Source: Tritrichomonas musculus
Lineage: Eukaryota; Parabasalia; Tritrichomonadida; Tritrichomonadidae
Length of the DNA stretch: 64,000 nt
Reading direction: 5' to 3'
NCBI GenBank assembly: GCA_039105265.1
Contig: JAPFFF010000026.1
Location: 62,001 to 126,000 of the forward strand
The notes beneath the pieces are model-generated. The model searched no databases and was not told the origin of the DNA. It saw nothing but the letters and a program-made list of their open reading frames with translations. Position numbers and translations under genes: made by a program. Shown here piece after piece: positions 41,393 through 50,776 of this stretch. The first letter of the stretch is position 1, and the number at the start of each line of letters is the position of its first letter.

Positions 41393-41614
41393 TCACCCAG
41401 GATTCTTTGTTGGAGCTGTATAGTACCCATCCGAGCCAAAATATTCCAGTGCAGGATTCTTTGAGTTATCGAATTTAGGTAACATCTTTGATACTTGATT
41501 GACCAGTGGTATTTTATCTATTATTGATTTCGTTTTATTCCATCCATACTTGAATCCATTAACGAAGTCCTTTGCTGCATCTTTTATCTGCTTGAACCAG
41601 CTCCCAAAAGCCAT
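41393..41614 (-). CDS. Small amphipathic Polinton protein A (MAFGSWFK family)
   Basis: The ATG at 41614 gives 73 residues starting MAFGSWFKQIKDAAKDFVNG. The same first eight residues and a similar amphipathic helix begin the protein at 49987, so the two are paralogues. The pattern recalls the membrane-lytic amphipathic helix of adenovirus protein VI, so a minor virion protein is a guess. The longer frame upstream of this ATG runs into the promoter of the divergent gene and is not used. Confidence 0.65.
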   Translation of the reverse strand: MAFGSWFKQIKDAAKDFVNGFKYGWNKTKSIIDKIPLVNQVSKMLPKFDNSKNPALEYFGSDGYYTAPTKNPG

Positions 41615-41651
41615 TTTAGCCGTATAGAAAATACATTTTTGTGTGCTACAA

Positions 41652-42329
41652 ATGACTCTAAGAGCAGCTAGAATACTAAGCAGTGAAACAGACAATACGA
41701 TAAAGCAAGAGCAAAACACTAATGTTAACATAAAGATAACGCCACGACAACAACCACAACAGCAACCAGTTCCTGGTAACGTAAATTTTACTCAAGCCAA
41801 CCAGCCACAGGATTCGTTACCGGCTGGTCAGGCTTTACATACACAGACGACTCCGGAGAGTTTACGGTATCCATCAGCAGCAGCAACAAACAGTCCTACC
41901 CTGTTGGCACAGGAAAGAGGTATACGGCTCCCAGGGAGCCTCAGGACAGAGTCCGTAGCAGATTTAGGCACTGAACTAGGCTCGTCAGAGACTCACCGCT
42001 GGTGCGATTCATTAGAGAAGAAAAATAGGTTCCTGGAGTTGCTCGTTGAGATGTACTCTGAGAATCCACTAAAAGTAAACTCATATGTAGTATGTAAGAG
42101 TGGTACATTAATGAGCATGATAAAGCTACTAACAGAATGCGATAAAGTAGATTTCGTTCTGGATGACTATGAAGTTGGTTGTGGTTGCTCTGCTTCTACT
42201 GCAAAGCTGATAAAGATAGACAAAATACTTGTCACTAAGGATGGCCGTACAGAAGAGTTAAAGTATTGCTATAACGATATCTATACCGAATTCATTAAAT
42301 ATGGCTTGAGCCTAAAGTTTACTGTGTAG
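41652..42329 (+). CDS. Polinton protein of unknown function
   Basis: 225 residues from the first ATG. Residues 1-110 are Gln/Pro/Thr-rich and probably disordered. The C-terminal half is folded and ends in a Cys-containing region (VLDDYEVGCGCSASTAKLIK) followed by two strands (IDKILVTKDGRTEELKYCYN). No family is recognised. It is divergent from the small amphipathic protein A, with 37 bases between the two start codons. Confidence 0.65.
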   Translation: MTLRAARILSSETDNTIKQEQNTNVNIKITPRQQPQQQPVPGNVNFTQANQPQDSLPAGQALHTQTTPESLRYPSAAATNSPTLLAQERGIRLPGSLRTESVADLGTELGSSETHRWCDSLEKKNRFLELLVEMYSENPLKVNSYVVCKSGTLMSMIKLLTECDKVDFVLDDYEVGCGCSASTAKLIKIDKILVTKDGRTEELKYCYNDIYTEFIKYGLSLKFTV

Positions 42330-42390
42330 GCTCAAGACTGCAAAGCCGGCATTTCACTGAAGCTGTGCTGCTAATTTTATTGCCAGAAAA

Positions 42391-42561
42391 ATGTCTGGTA
42401 AGGTAAAGCAATACTACCACACTAATATACAACACAACATAGACATCCTGGCAGAAGAAATAGAGAGAGACGTTAACGACATAGAGAATCGTTTATTGAG
42501 CATTAAAAACAAAATTAAGGCTGTAATGGAATTGATTCAGGCCTTGAACACAGCTAAATAA
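42391..42561 (+). CDS. 56-residue helical Polinton protein
   Basis: A short open frame starting MSGKVKQYYHTNIQHNIDIL and ending QALNTAK, predicted as one long amphipathic or coiled-coil helix. It follows the 225-residue gene by 61 bases in the same direction, and the start is preceded by TTTTATTGCCAGAAAA, similar to the leader words of other genes here. Its last 25 bases overlap the 3' end of the opposing fibre-like gene. Confidence 0.5.
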   Translation: MSGKVKQYYHTNIQHNIDILAEEIERDVNDIENRLLSIKNKIKAVMELIQALNTAK

Positions 42562-45500
42562 TGTTCGTTTATTTTTCCGCTTACTTTCCCTACTATGCTC
42601 TGTTGTATCTTCAATGTGAGTGCATAATCTTCATCCAGGATTCTTCCATCATAGAGTATTACATCGCCAATCTGGTACACGTTTGCATCATCAACGTAGA
42701 ATAAATAGTCGCCATGGGTCGCAAAGGTTATACATCCGTTTTCTTCATCGACGCTAGTAATGACACCAACGAATTCCTTCCAGGTTCCATCAACAATAAC
42801 TGAACAGATACAATCAGTGCTATCAGTAATGGCGCTGCTAATGAATCGTTTAGCTTCTGTATCGTACTTATATACATGTCCTGATAGATATACAGGTTTA
42901 CCAATCTTGTAATCTGATATTTCTTCACCAGCTTCTATAGGGCAGTAATGAGTGATGGTAGTGTTTGTTGTTGCGTGAAGTTCATCAACATATGATTTCA
43001 CTTGCTCAATAGCAAGGGCCAACTCTGTTGTCAAAGCATAAGTGTTCGACACATATCTAGCCGAATAAGCGTTTTTGTCAGTTGGTTCGATAGTTTTGGT
43101 TATTGAACATGATAATATTTCCGGTGTATCACCAGATCCTGGATTGATTAATACATGGGAGTGATACAGAATCCAAAGACCAGAACTACTTCCGTCGATA
43201 CGCAGTATCTGAGATGGTTGATTATCATCATCGTCATTGTACGAATAATCTATGTGAACATAATGGGCCGTATATAAACTGTCTGATGAGACAATATCCA
43301 ACCCATATTGCTCAATCAGTTCATGATATGTGTCGTAATCCAAATCAGGAATTGTATTATTGACGATTGCGAATTGAATTGTTGTTTGCCCCTCAATAAT
43401 CTCTGGGATTTCGCCTTTCACTTGATCAATAGCATGGGTCATATCTGTTGTCAAAGCATAATCGTTCAACGCGGTACTCAGTGCAGATTCATTAACCAAA
43501 TCTGTTGGTACCTCAGGGATATCTGTCTTCAATGCATACTTATCTACTATGTCTGGTGTGTAAACATATTTATCCGCTATTGATATAATATAATTGCCTT
43601 CATTTGCTTCATCGAAGTATATAGCAGTGGGTGTTTGGATGAGCAACCAGAAATTCTGTATTCCTACGAAATAATTCTTGTGGTTCGGGTCTGAATAATA
43701 GTCTGTCCACATTGTGCCATCATCAAATGTTCCATCTTGGAATATATCAGGATTGTTTACGCCGAAACCATATGCATAATTGAACCCAGAATCGGGACAA
43801 TCGCCCTCGAATTCCATATATAGAGATTTAGTCGATAACGAATCATTTATCATTACCTTGAAGTACAATCTTGCTTTTACTTTTGTTGGCCTCAAGGCCC
43901 CGAACGAGAATGTATGAGGTATCAGATTACTATACGATGATTTATTTCTTGTATACATATATGTTATGTTTTCTTCTGTTGGCACCTTGAAGTTATCAAT
44001 ACTGGGATATTTCGCGTCACAATCTGATTTCATTGCATATGGTTGTAATGCAGTCGCTAATGATTCTTCTGTAACGTTGTTTTCTGGTAGTGTTGGTATA
44101 TCTATCTTTAACGCATACAATGACATATCAGGTAATGAAGTCGTTAAAGCATAATCCTGTAGTGTAGTCGTTAATGATTCATCTGTAACTATATTCTCTG
44201 GTAGTGTTGGTATATCTGTCTTCAATGCATAAGCATCTAAAGATGCCTCTTTGCTTGTATCCTGTAGTGTAGTCGTTAATGATTCATCTGTAACGAGATT
44301 ATCAGGGATTGTCGGAATGGTTGCCTTCAGTGTATCTAAATCACTTTCATATGCTACTCTATCGGTATAGATGATATCGTTTTCGTCATGCTTGAATATA
44401 AATATTTTGTGATAATATTTCTGTCTTGCTCTAACATGCCTCCATGGTAATAATATAATGTTATTCTCATATGTAGCATTTAATCTCATATCAGCACCGC
44501 TGCCTTCAAATATAGGCGTTGGAACTCCACTTGGGCTGGTTAATGCAATATTACCTAATAAATTTGCTCCACCACCTAATTCGTTATATATCATATACTC
44601 GAAGTCATACTTGACGATAACGTTATCGACAATATCAAGATTTACATACGTTTTAGTTTGCAGTGTTGGGTCTACAGGGTCCCAATGAAACCATAAACGA
44701 ACCTTGAAGCTCGGTGGTGGATTATTTAATGTTAACTTAAAGCTACCGTATGAATTACTATCTGTGGTCATTTCATATGTGTAATCTATTAAGTCTATTT
44801 TCCTAGCATATGGCTGTAAAGCAACTGTAAATGATTCATTAGTTTCACCTTTCAGTTTGCTCTGGTGTTTGTTAATGAGCTCCATTGTTGCCTTTGCTGT
44901 CAGTACTTGTTTGTCTGTAAGTTCTTCACCCATGCCCAGTACAGGTCTCTTTCCGTATTCTCTAATGAGCTTTACTGTTGCTGCTTGTTTGGGGCTACAA
45001 ATGAGCAGGTAAGGATATTCGTATTCGACCTTAATTGTTCCCTGATAGCTCTCTTCTGAGCTGCATGTTAGTTCTCTATCATTGCCCATAACGTATTCAC
45101 ATTCAGAGCCTTCAACGCTAATCTGTATCTTCCATCCTTCAGCTATACCGTTACAGAAGTATTTATGTACATATTGTTCACCTGGAATGATTTCTTCTGT
45201 GTTTACCAGTTGCAGTTCTTCTGTACGATTCACATCTGTTGCCGATAAGAATTCCGTATGAGGGATTATTTCTTCCAGTTCGAGCTCCACACCTTTTGCT
45301 TCGTTAGCAGCCATAGAGATACCTTTAATAGACCTTATTGCTCCATTAGCTATCGTCATTGGTAGCCCTACAGGATTCGCAAAGTTCATTATGAAGTTGC
45401 CGATACTGATAACATCTCTGACTATATCGAACCAGGTAGTTTTAGGCTTGAAGTTATCTATTTCATCCTGTAGCTTCTTGCATGCATCCTGTAAGCTGCT

Positions 45501-46988
45501 GATATGGTTCACTGCTATGTCTACTGTATTGCCTAATGAATTCAGCACAAATACGTGGCTTTCTATGTTCTCTCCTATGACTATTCCTGTTGTCTGTATG
45601 TTGTAGTTGGTGTACAATGTTGTGCAAGATTCAGGCCTTGGCGATACCGTATAGTAACCAGAGCCGGCCAGAAACTCAAATGTGTTCGTTCCTTCTTCGT
45701 AGTCTACATCAGATATAGTAAATATCAGGTCGTTATTGGATGGCATGAATATAACAAGACCGTCCATTGGTTGTCCGTCAGGGTCTGTATGTTCTATAGT
45801 GGAGCTGTAATGATACTCTAAATGCTCAAAGTAGTTATCTGACTGGAGCTTGTAGTTGTTCAATCCTGATGATTTATACTCGAAGTCAACTTTTACGTCA
45901 TATTCCTTATCGAGATACTTTAGTGTTGCTGTATATGAGCAGTCAGCGAAATCTTTTACTGGATACAAGTAAGCTCTCCATGCATCATCATCTTCTTTGT
46001 ATGTCTTTATTGTGCAATTATCTTTTGCTATGAGCATTCCCTTATCAGCCAGTAATTGCAGTGCATTTCCGGTGCCTGTATAGTCAATCAGTAAATGCAA
46101 TACATTTCTATTCGCTTCGTTCTTCTTGATGGCTATAAACGCTACTTCATGTGAGCCTGGATTCTTCCTTGTTGTCTTCAGTGGAATGTTATAGCAGTAA
46201 TTATTTCCTACCCATTTACCATTCTGTTTAGTCATTTTATAGTCGGTACCGAATGCTTGGTCGTGAAACTCAAATGTTTGCCCTTCAATCAATGCATCAA
46301 ACTCTTCAGAGCCTGGTTTATATCCCCAGTCAGCATAATATTCACCAGTGCCCGTTTCTCCGAATGATTTCATCTCATAGAAGTCTGGAAGGGGTGAACG
46401 ATAGAGCTTAAAGCAATTCTCTGCCTCTACCTGGTTGCACTTCAGGTTTGCTACTGTTGAGAGCGTTTTCTGTTTGCCGATGAAGTTTATTCTGAGTGAA
46501 CCAGAAGTGAATAGCTGTAGTGGGCTATTATTAATGCTCATTATTATCTTTGCTGCCGAGTCTTCTCTGTATGTTATAGTGTCGGCTATTACTGGGTTGC
46601 TGAATGTGCCTTTGTTGCAACTTATTATAGCAGTCTCTTTACTGATGTATGATGGAAGAATCACCTCGAATAAATCTCCTGTGTAGCCTGTAAAGTCACC
46701 TTTAATCTCTAGTTCATAATAATCACCTGATTGCGTCTGTGATAGACTATTTTTGTCTATAATGAATTCATCAAGACCATCTTCGTATTGCAGTGATGTT
46801 TCTCCATCTGGCTTTACTGGATTCTCTTCTAGTACCTTTATTCTTCCTTCATGGTCATTTATTGCATCTAGAATGTTTGTTCCCTTTACGGTTAATTCTC
46901 CGTTTACTGTTAAGCTGTCGAATTGGCCTGAACCTTTCATTACAAAGGCTCCGTTTCTGGCATTAGATTTGGTTATTATTGCAGTCAT
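42537..46988 (-). CDS. Large fibre-like Polinton protein
   Basis: 1,483 residues. The N terminus (FDSLTVNGELTVKGTNILDA, followed by a short heptad segment) looks like the base of a phage- or adenovirus-type trimeric fibre. Residues about 880-1000 and 1170-1220 contain repeats of the form TDIPTLPENIVTDESLTTTL / LQDYALTT, a shaft-like alternation, between beta-rich domains. The C-terminal domain (IGKPVYLSGHVYKYDTEAKR and later VGVITSVDEENGCITFATHG) is beta-rich and could be a head. A surface attachment role is inferred from layout, not from family membership. Confidence 0.7.
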   Translation of the reverse strand: MTAIITKSNARNGAFVMKGSGQFDSLTVNGELTVKGTNILDAINDHEGRIKVLEENPVKPDGETSLQYEDGLDEFIIDKNSLSQTQSGDYYELEIKGDFTGYTGDLFEVILPSYISKETAIISCNKGTFSNPVIADTITYREDSAAKIIMSINNSPLQLFTSGSLRINFIGKQKTLSTVANLKCNQVEAENCFKLYRSPLPDFYEMKSFGETGTGEYYADWGYKPGSEEFDALIEGQTFEFHDQAFGTDYKMTKQNGKWVGNNYCYNIPLKTTRKNPGSHEVAFIAIKKNEANRNVLHLLIDYTGTGNALQLLADKGMLIAKDNCTIKTYKEDDDAWRAYLYPVKDFADCSYTATLKYLDKEYDVKVDFEYKSSGLNNYKLQSDNYFEHLEYHYSSTIEHTDPDGQPMDGLVIFMPSNNDLIFTISDVDYEEGTNTFEFLAGSGYYTVSPRPESCTTLYTNYNIQTTGIVIGENIESHVFVLNSLGNTVDIAVNHISSLQDACKKLQDEIDNFKPKTTWFDIVRDVISIGNFIMNFANPVGLPMTIANGAIRSIKGISMAANEAKGVELELEEIIPHTEFLSATDVNRTEELQLVNTEEIIPGEQYVHKYFCNGIAEGWKIQISVEGSECEYVMGNDRELTCSSEESYQGTIKVEYEYPYLLICSPKQAATVKLIREYGKRPVLGMGEELTDKQVLTAKATMELINKHQSKLKGETNESFTVALQPYARKIDLIDYTYEMTTDSNSYGSFKLTLNNPPPSFKVRLWFHWDPVDPTLQTKTYVNLDIVDNVIVKYDFEYMIYNELGGGANLLGNIALTSPSGVPTPIFEGSGADMRLNATYENNIILLPWRHVRARQKYYHKIFIFKHDENDIIYTDRVAYESDLDTLKATIPTIPDNLVTDESLTTTLQDTSKEASLDAYALKTDIPTLPENIVTDESLTTTLQDYALTTSLPDMSLYALKIDIPTLPENNVTEESLATALQPYAMKSDCDAKYPSIDNFKVPTEENITYMYTRNKSSYSNLIPHTFSFGALRPTKVKARLYFKVMINDSLSTKSLYMEFEGDCPDSGFNYAYGFGVNNPDIFQDGTFDDGTMWTDYYSDPNHKNYFVGIQNFWLLIQTPTAIYFDEANEGNYIISIADKYVYTPDIVDKYALKTDIPEVPTDLVNESALSTALNDYALTTDMTHAIDQVKGEIPEIIEGQTTIQFAIVNNTIPDLDYDTYHELIEQYGLDIVSSDSLYTAHYVHIDYSYNDDDDNQPSQILRIDGSSSGLWILYHSHVLINPGSGDTPEILSCSITKTIEPTDKNAYSARYVSNTYALTTELALAIEQVKSYVDELHATTNTTITHYCPIEAGEEISDYKIGKPVYLSGHVYKYDTEAKRFISSAITDSTDCICSVIVDGTWKEFVGVITSVDEENGCITFATHGDYLFYVDDANVYQIGDVILYDGRILDEDYALTLKIQQSIVGKVSGKINEHYLAVFKA

Positions 46989-47065
46989 TGCAGTTTATGC
47001 TTTTAGGCAAAAATAAAATCAGCTTTCGTTAAAATAAAATTAGTTTTCGCTGTCTGATTTGCCGG

Positions 47066-47398
47066 TCAAAACTCTAACTTCAGGAATAAAGTAAAATTAT
47101 CGGGCGTTATCTCATTCCCGTTCGGGTCAGTAAACCACACTCTGAAGTTCCTTTTAGTGCCTATATATTCATATTTTCTGTTATCATCTGGTGGTAAAAG
47201 ATTAGCGTACCACACTAAACTATCACAGTAATTGTCTCTCTGAATGAAACTGCAATGAACTTCTGTTTCGCCATCCAGGTATCCTTCACATGTAGCTCTA
47301 CAGTACTGAAATGAGATGTATCTCTGGTTAAGTGAATTGCAGAACTCTGGTGGTAGTTCGTTATTGTTTGCTTTAGTGATAAAGTATGTTTTTACCAT
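47066..47398 (-). CDS. Small Polinton protein, unknown (110 aa)
   Basis: 110 residues, beta-rich, with several cysteines (FCNSLNQRYISFQYCRATCE). It lies between the fibre-like gene and another small gene on the same strand near the major capsid gene. The composition (VWFTDPNGNEITPDNFTLFL) suggests a small beta-sandwich. A minor capsid role is possible but not shown. Confidence 0.6.
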   Translation of the reverse strand: MVKTYFITKANNNELPPEFCNSLNQRYISFQYCRATCEGYLDGETEVHCSFIQRDNYCDSLVWYANLLPPDDNRKYEYIGTKRNFRVWFTDPNGNEITPDNFTLFLKLEF

Positions 47399-47446
47399 TT
47401 GTGCAACAAAAAAATTGTTTACGGCGTTACTGTATAATCTGTTTTG

Positions 47447-47848
47447 CTACATCAACGTCATTGTCGTCATTCCTTCCAAAGCCCTGTCATTCTCAGGCTC
47501 TTTACTGACCTTTACTGGGTAGTACTGTATTCCATTATACATCTTCTGTGTGAACTCTATTGTCATCGTGTAAAGATTATCCTCATTGGTTGGTGGTAAT
47601 GTTTTCGTTTTGCTCTCAGTGAATGTTATTATTAATCCACCTAAATCGTTCATTATTGTTTCGTGTGTAATGTATTTCTTGTCGGCGTAACCTTGTAGGA
47701 TTATGTATACAGGCTTGATGCATGCATTGCCGAACCTGTTAGTGAATGTATCTTTGGCCTGGAAGTACAATGTTGCTTCATTTACGTTGAGCCTTTTTGT
47801 CTTCTTGATGTACTCAACGAATTTCGTTACTGACATGAATTGAGGCAT
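47447..47848 (-). CDS. Small Polinton protein, unknown (133 aa)
   Basis: 133 residues, predicted mixed helix and strand, starting MPQFMSVTKFVEYIKKTKRL. It lies just downstream of the major capsid gene in the same direction, and its start is preceded by TTTTACTGGGAAAAAGGGAG, one of the leader motifs shared in this element. No family is recognised. Position suggests a structural protein. Confidence 0.6.
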   Translation of the reverse strand: MPQFMSVTKFVEYIKKTKRLNVNEATLYFQAKDTFTNRFGNACIKPVYIILQGYADKKYITHETIMNDLGGLIITFTESKTKTLPPTNEDNLYTMTIEFTQKMYNGIQYYPVKVSKEPENDRALEGMTTMTLM

Positions 47849-47957
47849 CTCCCTTTTTCCCAGTAAAAAAAATTAAATTCGTTTAAATGAAATCAATCGT
47901 ATTCATTTCTGTTTCACTCTTACTCGGCTCGTAGAGACTCACCGCATTCGCTAAAGC

Positions 47958-49901
47958 TCATTCGTACCCGGATGGAACACCTGCTGGATAATAATCGACA
48001 CCATTTACAGACCAGGTAAAGTAAGTATCAGAGCAAATCCATGCTTCTGGGCTTGGTGGGTGGATTTGTGGCAATTCAGGTACTGGAATGAAATATGTAT
48101 CATCCATACCGCGATATAATGGTTGGCCTCTGAAGGTTACTGTAATGGAATTACTGCCTGTGTCAATGCCATCAAAGACGTAGCCTGCATTGCTTCGTTC
48201 GAGCTGGAAGTTAATACCAAATGATGTTCCGTCACTTCTGCAGTTAGTGTATCTCTTACCGGTAACAGGGTCGTTTAGCGGTTGAGTAAAGCTGTCTTCG
48301 AACTCTTGTGTTGCCTCTAATGCTCCATCTAATTCGTTAGCGATTAATTGATGTTGGTAGAAGCGAGCTCCACAGGTGCTCTGGAATTCTGTATCCGGAT
48401 AGGTTCTCTTATTAACCACCAATTGCACATTCTGGTACATTATATTCTCGAAGCATGTTATATCTGCAGGGCTCTTAGGGAACATCATTGTGATATTCGT
48501 AGCGTTGCGTAATGGAATGCTCTTACTGATTTCTAATCCGTTTACCTTTGCTGTGCCCTCAAATATTTCTCTTGTGAGTTCCTGTGATGGTATCAATAAT
48601 GGTGTTTGCAGTTCTCTGACGAGGCCTTTATATACATCTGGTTTGAGCCCGAATCCAGCAAGATTGCTTCTGCCTAATTGTATAGTTCCACCAACAACAT
48701 CTAACACAACTTTACCGACCTTAAGGTTAATGTTGTCTGCTTTCTTCGATGAAACAAGTAGTGCGCCCTTAAGGTTATTATCTAGAAGTTTTACTGTATC
48801 GCCTGCATTAAGGATATAATCAGGATTGGAAGCAGCGACTTCTTCAGCGAACCATGCTTTATTGGAATCTTCTTTACGGACACCATACTTCTCATATTCT
48901 TCATCTGTGTAGGTAAAATGTATTACTATTGGTTCTGCTTCATCGTTATGTGTATCTTTTCTCATTTGTTGAGCTTCACCGCCTTCTGGAACTGTATCAG
49001 TGTATGGCTTGCCTGCATGCATTCGTTGATACTTAATTGTTAGCTCTTGTTTAGGTGCTGGCGAGCCTGAATAGTGTGTAACGATTGTAGATGGAAGGCC
49101 AACCTGAGTGAACTTCCTTGTTATTGGTATTACTGCTGGCATTTGTTCATCTATTTCTTTATCCTCTAGGAACTGTAATGTTTCCTTGACGATATTTGGG
49201 TTAACTTGTGTCCATACCATTGCTCTTAATGATGTCTTTACTTCTTCCTCTATTTCACCGCAAATGGCATTAGGGTACAATTGCCATGCCTGTAATGCAA
49301 GCTGGTCGATAAATGGAATGGTCAACTCTATAGTAAGCTTATGTATTTGCCCGTCAGCAATATCTTTGAGGTCAACGTAACAGCCACAGACTGATGGGCT
49401 ATATTGTGATACATTTTCCCAGGTGCTGTGAGAGAACTTGGATGTTGCTTTAGCGTCTCTTGGTTTAATGCTGTTATAGGCGAAAGATTCGCGCTGTAAT
49501 TCATCTTGCCTGTATGAATCTAATAGTTTGCCGTTAATCCAGAATCTACAGTCTTCATAGAACTCTACCGCGTTCTTGAATCCAACAAATAATTTCATTA
49601 TGCCGTTAGTGTCTGCAGAAACGTCAATCTTTTCTGATAACTTAATACTGAAGTCCAGAAGGATGGTGCTGAATGATTTCTCTATTTGTGTTATTGTATG
49701 GCCTGTATGGGTCAATTTTATTCTCGTTTTTGTTCCTACTGGCATTGGTGCATCCTTATTGGTAAACTCTTCCATCACAAACGAAAATGAATTATCCCCA
49801 CCGTTGCGTTGTATCAGATTACGCATCTTATTCTGGAAGAAAGAAAGAACGTCTCCTTCATTGTTACCTGTGTTCTTAGCTTGAGCGTTTTGGTATGTCA
49901 T
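47958..49901 (-). CDS. Polinton major capsid protein (double jelly roll)
   Basis: 647 residues. The N-terminal FSFVMEEFTNKDAPMPVGTK and FVGFKNAVEFYEDCRFWING, with the helix-strand alternation IPFIDQLALQAWQLYPN, match the double-jelly-roll capsid proteins of Polintons, relatives of adenovirus hexon and virophage capsids. The C-terminal half has a second jelly-roll set and ends in a Pro-rich strand region (YFIPVPELPQIHPPSPEAWI). It is the main shell protein expected for this family. It sits with small putative structural genes on the same strand. Confidence 0.85.
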   Translation of the reverse strand: MTYQNAQAKNTGNNEGDVLSFFQNKMRNLIQRNGGDNSFSFVMEEFTNKDAPMPVGTKTRIKLTHTGHTITQIEKSFSTILLDFSIKLSEKIDVSADTNGIMKLFVGFKNAVEFYEDCRFWINGKLLDSYRQDELQRESFAYNSIKPRDAKATSKFSHSTWENVSQYSPSVCGCYVDLKDIADGQIHKLTIELTIPFIDQLALQAWQLYPNAICGEIEEEVKTSLRAMVWTQVNPNIVKETLQFLEDKEIDEQMPAVIPITRKFTQVGLPSTIVTHYSGSPAPKQELTIKYQRMHAGKPYTDTVPEGGEAQQMRKDTHNDEAEPIVIHFTYTDEEYEKYGVRKEDSNKAWFAEEVAASNPDYILNAGDTVKLLDNNLKGALLVSSKKADNINLKVGKVVLDVVGGTIQLGRSNLAGFGLKPDVYKGLVRELQTPLLIPSQELTREIFEGTAKVNGLEISKSIPLRNATNITMMFPKSPADITCFENIMYQNVQLVVNKRTYPDTEFQSTCGARFYQHQLIANELDGALEATQEFEDSFTQPLNDPVTGKRYTNCRSDGTSFGINFQLERSNAGYVFDGIDTGSNSITVTFRGQPLYRGMDDTYFIPVPELPQIHPPSPEAWICSDTYFTWSVNGVDYYPAGVPSGYE

Positions 49902-49986
49902 GTACTCTTTTGGTTATCAATAAAAAACAAAATTATCGGATAATAAAAGCGCAATATAGATTTTTATCTCACATGAAAACACACAG

Positions 49987-50268
49987 ATGGCGTTTGGAAG
50001 TTGGTTCAAGAATATCGTTAAAGGGGCAAAGAATATCATCGGAAAGGCCTTACCAGTACTGAAGAAAGGTGCAGAATTGGTCAATAAAGTAGCGCCCATA
50101 GCTAAAGACATAATTGGAGGCCCAGTTGGAGATTTAATCGGAAAAGTTGGTGATGTTGCCGGTAAAGTCAACAATAAATTAAGCGGTAAAAATATGATTG
50201 GCGGCAATGCAGGTAAGAGAAAAGTGCTACTGAATACAGAACAATACCCATTCCTTAATGACTACTAA
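49987..50268 (+). CDS. Small amphipathic Polinton protein B (MAFGSWFK family)
   Basis: 93 residues starting MAFGSWFKNIVKGAKNIIGK, a strongly amphipathic, Gly/Lys-rich helix, continuing with another hydrophobic helical region (APIAKDIIGGPVGDLIGKV). It is the paralogue of the protein at 41614-41393. It is divergent from the major capsid gene with 85 bases between starts. A membrane-active minor virion protein like adenovirus VI is a guess from the helix alone. Confidence 0.7.
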   Translation: MAFGSWFKNIVKGAKNIIGKALPVLKKGAELVNKVAPIAKDIIGGPVGDLIGKVGDVAGKVNNKLSGKNMIGGNAGKRKVLLNTEQYPFLNDY

Positions 50269-50286
50269 GATATTTTTGCCTGGGTG

Positions 50287-50415
50287 TTAGCTGTAGAGTT
50301 TGCATCGCATTTCTTCAGTGAGAGGCGGGTCGGGAGCCAGTTCAGATAGCTTTAATAATAGATTAACGAATTCAATTACGGTCAAACAGGCTAGAAAGAA
50401 ATCAGTAAGATTCAT
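50287..50415 (-). CDS. 42-residue putative membrane peptide of the Polinton
   Basis: Starting at the ATG at 50415 the frame gives one hydrophobic helix (MNLTDFFLACLTVIEFVNLL) and an acidic tail. The leader TTTCGGTTAAA directly before the ATG resembles those of other genes in the element. Short, so only moderately supported. Confidence 0.4.
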   Translation of the reverse strand: MNLTDFFLACLTVIEFVNLLLKLSELAPDPPLTEEMRCKLYS

Positions 50416-50459
50416 TTTAACCGAAACAAAATAGATATTTTTATTCATCATTAAATAGC

Positions 50460-50771
50460 ATGAACCTGAAAATAATAGAGCCCATAACACACCCGAACAA
50501 AGAATTTCGTTCACCGGATGAGTTCAATTTATGGTACAACAAAAATAAAGAATCGGTAGATGCATTAACGACGCATAAGCTCAACAAGATGTATCACATA
50601 GAAGGATACCGTATAACGAAGATAAAAGGAGTGCTGATGCTGAAGAAGATGAAAGAGCCAGAAGAAGAAAACTATGTAGAAACACAAATCGAGCAATTGA
50701 GGAGCGATATAGACCAGATAAAGAAAGCTATTGGTGAAATCATTAAGGTCGTCAATGGAGAGCAGCAATAG
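50460..50771 (+). CDS. Small Polinton protein with C-terminal coiled coil
   Basis: 103 residues. The first 65 form a compact basic domain (SPDEFNLWYNKNKESVDALT then YRITKIKGVLMLKK), possibly nucleic-acid-binding. The last 35 are a coiled coil (IEQLRSDIDQIKKAIGEIIK). It ends 5 bases before the opposing ATPase gene. No family is recognised. Confidence 0.6.
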   Translation: MNLKIIEPITHPNKEFRSPDEFNLWYNKNKESVDALTTHKLNKMYHIEGYRITKIKGVLMLKKMKEPEEENYVETQIEQLRSDIDQIKKAIGEIIKVVNGEQQ

Positions 50772-50776
50772 CTAAG

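Noticed and set aside
41188-41439. 83-codon reverse frame
   Set aside because: Runs through the direct repeats of the Polinton spacer and overlaps the end of protein A.
49917-50207. 96-codon reverse frame
   Set aside because: Antisense of the amphipathic protein B.
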